Of a stretch of 9,268 bases of DNA, positions 1 to 6,034 are shown in pieces. Positions within the stretch are counted from its first letter, which is position 1; every line of letters starts with the position of its first letter. The notes under the pieces are model-generated. The model was not told where the DNA came from, did no database searches, and was given only the letters and a program-made list of their open reading frames with translations. The position numbers and the translations under genes are program-made. The DNA is from Pseudomonadota bacterium (GTDB lineage: Bacteria; Desulfobacterota; Desulfovibrionia; Desulfovibrionales; Desulfovibrionaceae): NCBI GenBank assembly GCA_023450535.1, contig JAEXGX010000167.1:1-9268 (forward strand). Reading direction: 5' to 3'.

Positions 1-434
1 CCGCTGAAGACAGGCTTGCCGGAAAACGTCTCAAACAGGCGGATTTCAACCGCTCCGTTACGTCCGTCGCCACCGGGCCAATATGCCGTGAGCAACAAGT
101 CCGCCCCGGCGATCTGGAAACGCTTGAAATCCAGCTCCCCCCCCTGCCAGGCGCTCAACACCGACCCGCCGAGCACGGCGGAAGGAGGCGTCAGCCGCAT
201 AAAGGGCAGAAAGCTGAGATTGCTTTCCACGGCCGCCCCAAGGTCCTTGCCAAGTCCGGTCGCAGCCTTGTTCGGTCCGGTCAGCGGCGTCGCCAGAGCC
301 ATGTTCACCATGTTCTGGCCGGGACCGTAGATATCCACTATCGTCACCGCCCGGGCGGGAACGGCGGCAAGCACACAGCACAGCATCAATGCCGCTGCGC
401 TTAACCAATTAATCCAGTTCAGTCTGCACCTCAT
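1..434 (-). CDS. tolB: TolB N-terminal part (Tol-Pal system periplasmic protein), 3' end beyond the window
   Basis: TolB is the periplasmic beta-propeller protein of the Tol-Pal envelope complex, which links the inner membrane to peptidoglycan-bound Pal during constriction. About 144 codons are visible, starting at the ATG at 434-432 and running off the left edge, so the propeller is not seen. A Sec signal peptide is clear: MRCR, then a hydrophobic core, then VPARA, with likely cleavage after about residue 29. The mature part opens with VTIVDIYGPGQN and continues through LGKDLGAAVESNLSFLPFMRL, LDFKRFQIAGADLLL and VEIRLFETFSGKPVF, which is the typical TolB N-terminal domain (start of the mature protein, shared fold with DUF-type beta/alpha domains). 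The start is supported by GAGGTG a few bases upstream (5'-side, around 440-446). A promoter lies at 558-586, so the gene seems to be transcribed apart from the nuclease-domain gene behind it. The identity rests on remembered family features, not a search; confidence is high. Confidence 0.85.
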   Translation of the reverse strand, partial: MRCRLNWINWLSAAALMLCCVLAAVPARAVTIVDIYGPGQNMVNMALATPLTGPNKAATGLGKDLGAAVESNLSFLPFMRLTPPSAVLGGSVLSAWQGGELDFKRFQIAGADLLLTAYWPGGDGRNGAVEIRLFETFSGKPVFS

Positions 435-557
435 ACAAGCACCTCGAAAAGCCAGCCGCAAAGGGCGTTTGTGTCAAAGGATATCCCGAAATTCCGGGAG
501 CGGCCACAGGCTGCAAGGCCAGGCCGGAACGCGCGTGATAGGGCGAATTCGGCAAAG

Positions 558-586
558 ATAATATGACAGTGCGCACAGGGCGTCAA
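558..586 (-). promoter_or_regulatory. Sigma70-like promoter for tolB
   Basis: On the minus strand, TTGACG (586-581) and TATTAT (563-558) are separated by exactly 17 bases. Both hexamers match five of six consensus positions. A transcript would begin near 551, leaving a leader of about 115 nt before the tolB ATG at 434. The site lies in the 197-bp gap between the GIY-YIG gene and tolB, where no other gene is seen. Confidence 0.6.
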
Positions 587-631
587 ACCGGAACCGAACG
601 CTCCCGGTGCAGAGTATTTTACTCTTGCGCT

Positions 632-919
632 TCAGCCTGCTCCTTCCTGAGGCAGGCTGACAAGGCTCTGCATAAAGTCCAGTTTCTTCTCTCTGGGCAA
701 TTTCTTTATTTTTCCCTCCAGACGCAACGCCGTCCCCTGATCCGTGCAGGCCGCACAGGCCGCCAGCCGCACGGGCCGCCGCGCCCGCGTACATCTGGCT
801 CCTCCGGAGAGCTCCCCATTATGCTGTCGCACCCGGCGTTCCACGTCGGTGCTTACTCCGCAGTACAGGCTGCCGTCCGCGCAAAGCAGCAAATAAACAT
901 ACCAGATCCGCTCCGTCAT
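632..919 (-). CDS. GIY-YIG nuclease-domain protein (small, YhbQ/UPF0213-like)
   Basis: A 95-residue protein made of almost nothing but a GIY-YIG endonuclease domain. The signature is YVY at residues 7-9 (in place of GIY) and YCG at 19-21 (in place of YIG), followed by the conserved ERR with Arg29, His33 in RQHN, and the metal-binding Glu68 in the LRLEGKIKKL stretch. All expected catalytic positions therefore appear to be filled. Stand-alone proteins of this type are common in bacteria; some cut DNA in vitro, but the physiological role is mostly unknown. I chose the start at MTERIWYVY because family members begin just before the YVY strand. The frame stays open upstream for another 75 codons, but that part has no family resemblance and lies in AT-rich DNA. 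The Shine-Dalgarno is poor (AGGG only one base before the ATG), so the start is not certain. A 9-bp stem (632-640 with 652-660) covers the stop codon. Confidence 0.78.
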   Translation of the reverse strand: MTERIWYVYLLLCADGSLYCGVSTDVERRVRQHNGELSGGARCTRARRPVRLAACAACTDQGTALRLEGKIKKLPREKKLDFMQSLVSLPQEGAG

Positions 920-1069
920 ACCCTGTTTGTATGCGGCAACGTGCTGCACCGCAAGGGCCGTTACGCACCAAACATTACGAAAATTTGTAAGAATAAAGAT
1001 AATAACGCGCACGCCGTTCCAAGTGCCGCTTTCGACAACGTTTTGGGTGTATCCGGCGAAAAACGATGC

Positions 1070-1099
1070 TTGCAACCATATCAATGACAACATTATAGA
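1070..1099 (+). promoter_or_regulatory. Possible promoter before the aminotransferase remnant
   Basis: TTGCAA (1070-1075) and TATAGA (1094-1099) are spaced by 18 bases in an AT-rich stretch. The predicted start of transcription falls almost on the ATG at 1105, which would make the mRNA leaderless or nearly so. This is a motif match only. If real, it would now drive transcription through the remnant and the inverted-repeat element towards araC. Confidence 0.25.
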
Positions 1100-1104
1100 T
1101 TGCA

Positions 1105-1254
1105 ATGTTCTGCAGGAAACCTGTTTACGCTCAGAGGATATCAAGCCTGGCGGCCTCGAAAATACGTGAACTGCTGAAAATCACCGAGCGGCCTGACATT
1201 ATTTCTTTTGCCGGGGGATTGCCAGCATCTGAATTGTTTCCAATGCGCGAGCTA
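1105..1254 (+). pseudogene. N-terminal remnant of a class I/II PLP-dependent aminotransferase
   Basis: About 50 codons read QRISSLAASKIRELLKITE, then RPDIISFAGGLPASELFP. This is the characteristic start of fold-type I aminotransferases of the 2-aminoadipate/LysN-MocR class, where a short helix ending in IRE(L/I)LK is followed by (D/E)IISFAGGLP. Intact members are about 390-400 residues and carry the PLP-binding lysine near residue 230. Nothing beyond residue 50 is present: at MREL the sequence runs straight into the inverted-repeat element at 1251. The open frame continues to 1374 only by reading through that element. No later part of an aminotransferase is found elsewhere in the window. The original start may not be the ATG at 1105, since no ribosome site precedes it. 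I take it as a non-functional remnant of a deletion or insertion. Confidence 0.6.
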
Positions 1255-1436
1255 GAGCATTTCGTCATCGACATGCTCCCGAAATCGAGTGGACCGAGAC
1301 TTCGCCGCACCGCCCCCACCATTCCGATATACCCGCAGTTCACTTGCGGCGTTGAGCTTCGACTTCAGACGTGAAACCTGCGGGTCAGAACAAAGGTTCT
1401 GGCTGGAAGCCATGTTCAATCACAAAATGCTCTAGC
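1251..1436 (-). repeat. Repeat copy A: short element with terminal inverted repeats (MITE-like)
   Basis: The ends are a perfect 12-bp inverted repeat, GCTAGAGCATTT (1251-1262) and AAATGCTCTAGC (1425-1436). Similarity continues inwards to about 25 bp (CATTTCGTCATCGACATG against CATTTTGTGATTGAACATG). Each end contains a TA dinucleotide (1253-1254 and 1433-1434) just outside GAGCATTT, as would be left by an element that duplicates a TA target (the IS630/Tc1-mariner habit). There is no transposase and no convincing ORF. Read on the minus strand, the interior matches the segment between usp and dmsA: 25 of 29 bases (1362-1390 against 3002-3030), 19 of 20 bases (1334-1353 against 3109-3128) and the whole right end (1255-1300 against 3210-3254). 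A 6-bp hairpin (CAGAAC/GTTCTG, 1386-1401) lies inside. Confidence 0.65.
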
Positions 1437-1448
1437 ATCATGAAAAAA

Positions 1449-1489
1449 TTGACGAAAAAATACCACAGTGTTACCTGCTTTACTATGAT
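1449..1489 (+). promoter_or_regulatory. Possible araC promoter region
   Basis: The 80 bp between the inverted-repeat element and araC are AT-rich. They contain TTGACG (1449-1454) and a good -10-like TATGAT (1484-1489), but the two are 29 bases apart. With the normal 17-base gap the first would pair with TACCTG (1472-1477), a poor -10. The elements are therefore suggestive only. If the promoter is here, element A ends immediately upstream of it. Confidence 0.22.
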
Positions 1490-1516
1490 AGAGCGGAATA
1501 ACCACAGCAAGACAGG

Positions 1517-2467
1517 ATGGTTGCATCCATGACAACACAGGCACGCGTAAATACTGAAAACAGTTGGGCCATTCTCAAAGACGCCATTCTCCAGAGCACC
1601 TCTTCGCGCTCCGGCGTCTACCCCACTCCAGTCAAGGGCTTTCAGTTTTACCGCCAGACAAGCAATGCGGATCCCAAACCGTCCTTCTATAAGCCGGTCG
1701 TCATCGTGGTTGTTCAGGGAAAAAAATGGGTACGGATCGGCCAGGAAGAACACCATTACGGTGAAAATATCTGCTTTGTCTGCGGTGTGGACATGCCCGC
1801 TTCAAGCTGCGTCATGGTAGCCAGTGAAGAAAAACCCTATCTGGCCTTGTCACTGTATCTGGATGCCGGGCTTATTACGAGTCTGGCGCCCAGGATACCT
1901 CATAAGACAACAGAAGCCGGTTTTTTCAGGGGCGCGGCGCTGCAGGAACTGGAACCGGACCTGCTGGATTCCTTTGTCCGGCTCGTCGAACTGACAAAGA
2001 CCCCGGAACAGATCCCGGTCATGGAGGAGCTGCTGATCCGCGAAATCCATTACCGGCTGCTGACCAGCTCATTTGGCAACGTGCTGCGTACGCTCAACAC
2101 GTTTGGTTCGCAGGGGCACCAGATCACTCGGGCCATTGCCTGGCTGAAAGAATACTACAAGGAACCACTGCTTGTGGAAGACCTCGCCAGCCGTTCAAAC
2201 ATGGCCCCCTCAACGTTTCATAGGTATTTTAAGGATATTACGACACTAAGCCCGCTCCAGTACCAGAAACGCCTGCGTCTTGACGAGGCCCAGCGCCTCA
2301 TGCTGTCGGGAGAGTACGACGTAACACAGGCCGCAATGGCTGTGGGCTATGAAAGCGTGACGCAGTTCATCAGAGAATACAAACGTCTCTTCGGCGAGCC
2401 TCCGCGCAGAAATATCATGAAAATGAAGAACATGACCAGCGGCGAGCGTCACTGGGCGGCGATGTGA
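1517..2467 (+). CDS. AraC-family transcriptional regulator (AraC_N sensor domain plus two HTH motifs)
   Basis: A 316-residue DNA-binding regulator. Residues ~36-190 match the AraC-type N-terminal effector domain (PF06719 type), with YRQTSNADPKPSFYKPVVIV, VVQGKKWVRIGQEEHHYG, then DMPASSCVMVASEEKPYLAL. Residues ~203-303 form the C-terminal HTH pair: helix-turn-helix one around 219-240 (LVEDLASRSNMAPSTFHRYF), two around 268-290 (DVTQAAMAVGYESVTQFIRE), and the usual FGEPPRR ending. The ligand is not known for this subfamily. A second ATG at 1529 follows an AGGATGG at a better distance than anything before 1517, so the protein may start at MTTQARV and have 312 residues. It converges on the usp gene with 14 bp between stops. 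It is the only transcription factor in the window and a plausible, unproven, regulator of the dms operon or of usp. Nothing seems broken. Confidence 0.88.
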   Translation: MVASMTTQARVNTENSWAILKDAILQSTSSRSGVYPTPVKGFQFYRQTSNADPKPSFYKPVVIVVVQGKKWVRIGQEEHHYGENICFVCGVDMPASSCVMVASEEKPYLALSLYLDAGLITSLAPRIPHKTTEAGFFRGAALQELEPDLLDSFVRLVELTKTPEQIPVMEELLIREIHYRLLTSSFGNVLRTLNTFGSQGHQITRAIAWLKEYYKEPLLVEDLASRSNMAPSTFHRYFKDITTLSPLQYQKRLRLDEAQRLMLSGEYDVTQAAMAVGYESVTQFIREYKRLFGEPPRRNIMKMKNMTSGERHWAAM

Positions 2468-2481
2468 TTCTCTAGAAGAAC

Positions 2482-2946
2482 TCACGAAAAATCAGGAGTA
2501 CATTCCAGGCTCAAATCATTAGGGATGATCATAACGGGGATTCGAGTTTTGCCGATGATCTTTTCAGCAGACTTGTTGAGCCAGCGACCGAAAAAACCTT
2601 TGGTCGAAAGACTTCCGATAATAACAAGATCAGCGCAATAGTGATCAATGATATTGAGCAGTTCGTCATCAGCATTGCCTTCGGTAAAAACAAGAACAGG
2701 CTCACCATCGAAATGGCATGTCACATACTCCTTAAAAGCTTCCCGATTTTTCCTGCTGCTTTCTTCAACAAGGGGTTCCATTCCACCGGCAGACGTGCGG
2801 CGAAGGAGGCTGTCCGTGTTGGCTTCCATATGGACGAGAATAAGCTTTGCCTCGTTCTGCTTGACGATATCGTTCACATACTGAACGATATCATCGGGAT
2901 TTTCAGAGAGATTGAGACAGCTGACGATATTGGAAAAGACAGGCAT
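2482..2946 (-). CDS. Universal stress protein family protein (UspA-like, degenerate nucleotide loop)
   Basis: A cytoplasmic protein of 154 residues, the normal length of a single Usp domain. It begins with a short strand (FSNIVSCLNLS), then a helix, then the strand KLILVHMEA. A long helix with EESSRKNREAFKEYV follows, then PVLVFTEGNADDELLNIIDHYCADLVIIGS, which is the typical Usp core before the nucleotide loop. The loop normally reads G-x2-G-x9-G-S/T. Here it is GSLSTKGFFGRWLNKSAEK (from residue 111), with Ser at the second glycine and Asn-Lys in place of the third Gly-Ser. The protein may therefore not bind ATP in the standard way. IPVMIIP closes the fold. A GGGAGA ribosome site lies about 5 bases before the ATG. 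The gene is divergent from dmsA and convergent with araC. The family is commonly induced by starvation or redox stress, but its role here is unknown. Confidence 0.85.
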   Translation of the reverse strand: MPVFSNIVSCLNLSENPDDIVQYVNDIVKQNEAKLILVHMEANTDSLLRRTSAGGMEPLVEESSRKNREAFKEYVTCHFDGEPVLVFTEGNADDELLNIIDHYCADLVIIGSLSTKGFFGRWLNKSAEKIIGKTRIPVMIIPNDLSLECTPDFS

Positions 2947-2965
2947 GATGTTCTCCCATAGTGTA

Positions 2966-3254
2966 ATTAGCTTTCAGGTTATCTATGGCCTGGACACGCG
3001 GTTCTGACCCACTGGTTTCACGCCTGAAGCCAGAGCTTGCTTTGCCGTCCATACCTGTGCGCCTTACAGGCTGCAGGCACGCCCCTGCGTTGCCGCCCGT
3101 TGTGTGGTAACGCCGCAAGTGAATTGCGACGACACCAGATATTGGCGGCGCTGCGGAGCCTTTAGCCGTTGGCGTGAAACGCCTTGCGGATAAAGAGAGC
3201 ATAGATGAGTCTTGCTCCACTCGACTTTGGGAGTATTTCGATGACGAAATGCTC
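2966..3254 (+). repeat. Repeat copy B: longer relative of the inverted-repeat element
   Basis: This is the plus-strand counterpart of copy A, with extra internal sequence. Shared segments, in order, are TTCTGACCC..GGTTTCACG.CTGAAG (3002-3030), AACGCCGCAAGTGAATTGCG (3109-3128), ATATTGGCGGCGCTGCGG (3139-3156) and the right end, CTCCACTCGACTTTGGGAGT to GACGAAATGCTC (3215-3254). It also carries two blocks that copy A lacks but the region downstream of dmsC has: CCAGAGCTTGCT (3030-3041), and 3155-3213 with the hairpin GGCGT-GAA-ACGCC (3171-3183). The left end (ATTAGCTTTCAGG..TATGGC) is only weakly like the left end of A, so that boundary is approximate. It starts about 20 bp upstream of the usp ATG, so it may contain the usp promoter. 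No ORF in it looks real. Confidence 0.6.
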
Positions 3255-3255
3255 C

Positions 3256-3275
3256 AGGTCATTTCCAAGGTCATT
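3256..3275 (+). promoter_or_regulatory. Direct repeat AGGTCATT, candidate regulator-binding site
   Basis: AGGTCATT occurs at 3256-3263 and again at 3268-3275, giving a 12-bp period, within the wider match CCAGGTCATTT / CCAAGGTCATTCT. Direct repeats about one helical turn apart are the usual form of AraC-family operators. This pair sits just upstream of the weak promoter candidate for dmsABC. I do not see it in the araC upstream region. The assignment to the nearby AraC-family protein is inference. Confidence 0.28.
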
Positions 3276-3279
3276 CTCA

Positions 3280-3309
3280 TGGACCAATAATTCCACTCTT
3301 TGCTACTTT
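3280..3309 (+). promoter_or_regulatory. Weak promoter candidate for the dms operon
   Basis: TGGACC (3280-3285) and TACTTT (3304-3309) are spaced by 18 bases. Both match the sigma70 consensus poorly, as expected for an activator-dependent promoter. The start of transcription would be near 3316, giving a leader of about 145 nt. It follows the AGGTCATT direct repeat directly. No better candidate was seen between the repeat and the leader hairpins. Confidence 0.22.
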
Positions 3310-3337
3310 AACAGGGCATGGGCAAACATGCGCGTCC

Positions 3338-3437
3338 GGCTCCCGCAGCCGAGGGCTTCGTGTTTCAATCCGCATCTCCCCGCTGAGGCTGGAGTAACGG
3401 ATGAGTCAGGCGGCTTCACTTTCCCCCATCGGGGGAA
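3338..3437 (+). promoter_or_regulatory. Structured 5' leader of dmsA
   Basis: The 100 bases hold several stems. GGCT/AGCC is at 3338-3350. A nested stem pairs ATCCG (3368-3372) with CGGAT (3398-3402) and, across a 3x3 internal loop, CTCC (3376-3379) with GGAG (3391-3394). A 7-bp hairpin pairs TTCCCCC (3421-3427) with GGGGGAA (3431-3437) around a three-base loop. The last hairpin ends 12 bases before the GAGGA ribosome site and has no T-run, so it is not a terminator. Molybdenum-cofactor RNA motifs do occur ahead of molybdoenzyme genes, but I cannot identify the core of that motif here. The stems are read by eye; any regulatory function is inference. Confidence 0.3.
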
Positions 3438-3461
3438 CTTTCAAACCATGAGGAATTTTTG

Positions 3462-5939
3462 ATGAAAAAAACACACACGCCTGAAGTTCCGGAGTTTCAG
3501 ACGCAACAAAACCACTGCCTCACCCGGCGTGACATGCTCAAGGGGGGAGCGGTCGTTCTGGCATCCAGCCTGTTCCCTTTCTCCATTGAAATTTTCAACG
3601 CGGGTCTGGGAGGCGAAGCTCTGGCCGCTCCCGGCACAGGGGCGGCCACAGGCACGGGAGAAGAAAAAATCTTGTGGAACTCGTGCAACGTCAACTGCGG
3701 CAGTCGTTGCGCCCTGCGCCTGCACGTGCGTGACGGTGAAATCGTCCAGGTGGAAACTGACAACACCGGCGACGACGTTTACGGCCACCAGCAATTGCGT
3801 GCCTGCCCGCGCGGCCGTTCCATGCGCCAGCGCGTTTACGCCAAGGAGCGTATCCCCTACCCCATGCGCCGGGTGGGCAAACGCGGCGAGGGCAAATTTG
3901 AACGCATCACCTGGGAGCAGGCTTTCACGGAAATCGGAACACGCCTGCGCGACACCATTTCCAAATACAGTAACGAATCCGTATACCTGAATTACGGCAC
4001 CGGCGCACTGGGCAGTACTATGGGCAAAAGCTGGCCCCCGGCCGCCACTCCCGTGGCCCGGCTTATGAACCTGCTGGGCGGCTACCTCAATATGTATTCC
4101 GACTATTCCACCTGCCAGATCACCATCGGCATGCCCTATCTGTATGGCGGCTCCTGGGTGGACAGCAATTCCCTGTCCGACATGGCCAACAGCGAGCTGG
4201 CCGTGTTTTTCGGCAACAATCCGTCGGAAACCCGCATGTCCGGCTGCAAGGCGGTCACCCTGCAACACGCCCGCTTCACCCGGAACACCCGCACCATCAT
4301 CGTTGATCCCCGCTATACGGATACCATGGTGTCCGTGGGCGACGAATGGATACCTATCCGCCCCGGCACGGACACGGCCCTGTGCGCGGCTCTGGCCCAT
4401 GTCATGATAACGGAAAACCTGGTGGATCAACCCTTCATCGACAAATATACTATCGGATACGACGAAGACTCCCTGCCTGCCGGGGCCCCGGCAGGTTCGT
4501 CCTATAAATCCTATATTTTGGGCAAGGGGCCTGACAGGCAGGCGAAAACTCCCGCCTGGGCCTCGGCCATTACCGGCATCCCCGCGCCGCGCATCGAAAA
4601 ACTGGCTCGGGAAATCGCGGGTGCCAAACCCTGCTTCATCTGTCAGGGTTGGGGGCCGCAGCGCACCACCAACGGAGAAAACCTGTCCCGTGCGGTGGGT
4701 ATGCTGGCCGTACTGACCGGCAACGTAGGCATCAGCGGCGGCAATACCGGCGCGCGGGAAAACGGAGGCTACAGCCTGCCCATGGTGGATTTCCCCACCC
4801 TGGAAAATCCAGTGAAGACCACGCTATCCTGTTTCAACTGGTTCCAGGCCATAGATGACTACAAATCCATGACCGCTGAAACCGCCGGCATCCAGGGGAG
4901 AGACCGCCTCATCGCGCCCATCAAGTTTATCTGGAACTATGCGGGCAACTGCCTGACCAACCAGCACGGCGGCATCAACCAGATGCACCCCATTCTGGGC
5001 GATGAAAGCAAGTGTGAAACCATCGTGGTGGTGGATACCACCCTTACCCCCTCAGCCCGCTACGCGGATTACCTGTTGCCCGGCTGCACCAACCTGGAAG
5101 AGCCGGACTGGACCATCAACGGCGACAGCAACATCGCCTACGTCATTTTTGACAACAAGGCCATTGAACCCTACGGCGAAAGCAAGGGCATCTACGATAT
5201 CTGCGCGGGCGTGGCAAAGGCCATGGGCATTGAGCAGAAATTCACCGAAGGCCGCACCGAATATCAGTGGCTTGAGTATCTGTACGAGCAGTCGCGTAAA
5301 AATATTCCCGAACTCCCGCCCACTCTGGAGGCTGCTTTCGAGCGCGGCGTGTTCAAGAAATATTTTCCTGAAAACCATATCGCTTACAAGGCGTTTCGCG
5401 ACAACCCCGAAGCCAGCCCTCTGGACACGCCCTCGGGCAAAATCGAAATCTATTCCCCCCGTCTGGCTGAACTGGCCGAAACGTGGAAACTCGTGCCGGG
5501 GCAGGAGATCACCCCTCTGCCGGAATGGATCGATTCCCCGGAAGGCGCCATGAGCCCGCAGCGCAAAACCTACCCTCTCCAGCTCATCGGGCACCATTAC
5601 AAGCAGCGCACCCACTCCACCTACGGCAATTGCTCCTGGCTTCAGGAAGTGGCTCCCCAGGAACTCTGGATCAATACCCTGGATGCTGCGGCGCGCGGCA
5701 TCCGGCTGGGAGACAAGGTGAAAGTGTTCAACAATCGGGGGGTCTCCTTCGTCAAGGCCAAGGTAACCCCGCGCATCATGCCCGGCGTGGTTTCCTTGCC
5801 CGAAGGCGCATGGCACACGCCCAACACTCAAGGCGAGGACACCAACGGTTGCGTCAACGTGCTTACGTTGCTGCTTCCCACTGCTCTGGCCAAGGGGAAC
5901 CCGCACCACTCCAATCTGGTGGAAGTGGCAAAAGCGTAA
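3462..5939 (+). CDS. dmsA: DMSO reductase-type catalytic subunit A (Mo-bisPGD, [4Fe-4S], Tat-exported)
   Basis: This is the catalytic subunit of a respiratory S-/N-oxide reductase. It reduces DMSO, TMAO or similar acceptors in the periplasm with electrons received from DmsB. It has 825 residues, close to the usual ~810. A twin-arginine signal (TRRDMLKGG, Arg22-Arg23, then a hydrophobic stretch and ALAAPG) shows Tat export. The FS0 cluster motif is Cys75, Cys79, Cys83 and Cys115 (CNVNCGSRC ... LRACPRGR), in the wider spacing typical of the DmsA/YnfE group. The molybdenum ligand should be the serine in DYST (about residue 216). Further signatures are GNNPSETRMSG, IIVDPRYTDT, WGPQRTTNGEN, DYLLPGCTNLEEPDW and the C-terminal pterdin-binding domain (GNCSWLQEVAPQELWIN, GVVSLPEGAWHTPN). 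I chose the ATG at 3462, with GAGGA 7 bases upstream, rather than the TTG just before it. The exact substrate cannot be read from sequence. Confidence 0.93.
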   Translation: MKKTHTPEVPEFQTQQNHCLTRRDMLKGGAVVLASSLFPFSIEIFNAGLGGEALAAPGTGAATGTGEEKILWNSCNVNCGSRCALRLHVRDGEIVQVETDNTGDDVYGHQQLRACPRGRSMRQRVYAKERIPYPMRRVGKRGEGKFERITWEQAFTEIGTRLRDTISKYSNESVYLNYGTGALGSTMGKSWPPAATPVARLMNLLGGYLNMYSDYSTCQITIGMPYLYGGSWVDSNSLSDMANSELAVFFGNNPSETRMSGCKAVTLQHARFTRNTRTIIVDPRYTDTMVSVGDEWIPIRPGTDTALCAALAHVMITENLVDQPFIDKYTIGYDEDSLPAGAPAGSSYKSYILGKGPDRQAKTPAWASAITGIPAPRIEKLAREIAGAKPCFICQGWGPQRTTNGENLSRAVGMLAVLTGNVGISGGNTGARENGGYSLPMVDFPTLENPVKTTLSCFNWFQAIDDYKSMTAETAGIQGRDRLIAPIKFIWNYAGNCLTNQHGGINQMHPILGDESKCETIVVVDTTLTPSARYADYLLPGCTNLEEPDWTINGDSNIAYVIFDNKAIEPYGESKGIYDICAGVAKAMGIEQKFTEGRTEYQWLEYLYEQSRKNIPELPPTLEAAFERGVFKKYFPENHIAYKAFRDNPEASPLDTPSGKIEIYSPRLAELAETWKLVPGQEITPLPEWIDSPEGAMSPQRKTYPLQLIGHHYKQRTHSTYGNCSWLQEVAPQELWINTLDAAARGIRLGDKVKVFNNRGVSFVKAKVTPRIMPGVVSLPEGAWHTPNTQGEDTNGCVNVLTLLLPTALAKGNPHHSNLVEVAKA

Positions 5940-6034
5940 CGCTGGTTCAGAACCTTTCAATGTTAAACTGCTCTGGAAATTCCGGCGAAGATACGCCGCG
6001 CCATTTTCAGAACGTTTATCCGGCGGGAAAACTT
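5940..6034 (+). other. 95-bp spacer between dmsA and dmsB with a small stem
   Basis: The gap is wider than the 2-base gap between dmsB and dmsC. It contains a 5-bp stem, CGGCG (5983-5987) with CGCCG (5994-5998), and TTCAGAAC twice (5946-5953 and 6006-6013). There is no T-run after the stem, so termination is unlikely; an effect on mRNA stability between the cistrons is possible. The dmsB frame is open upstream through this spacer, but family alignment favours the start at 6035. Confidence 0.3.

Noticed and set aside
632..660. 9-bp stem across the stop of the GIY-YIG gene as its terminator
   Set aside because: On the minus strand no T-run follows; the next stem (611-625, AGAGTA/TACTCT) also lacks one.
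1131..1343. 70-codon minus-strand frame sharing a PLDFGS.SMTKC stretch with the frame at 3205
   Set aside because: The shared peptide is a consequence of the shared DNA repeat; the frames have different ends and no other common coding signal.
3205..3462. 85-codon frame whose TGA overlaps the dmsA ATG by one base (TGATG)
   Set aside because: It begins inside repeat copy B and its product has no family likeness. The overlap could allow translational coupling, but there is no good ribosome site, and the frame is best seen as leader sequence.
3459..3464. TTG at 3459 as the dmsA start
   Set aside because: The ATG at 3462 has better spacing (7 bases) to GAGGA and is the preferred codon.
3441..4430. 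Long open frame on the minus strand inside dmsA
   Set aside because: Antisense to a convincingly identified gene, low-complexity Gly/Ala/His-rich product typical of GC-rich antisense frames, no family likeness.
5052..5960. Second long minus-strand frame inside dmsA
   Set aside because: Same reason: fully antisense to the dmsA C-terminal half, no recognisable domain.
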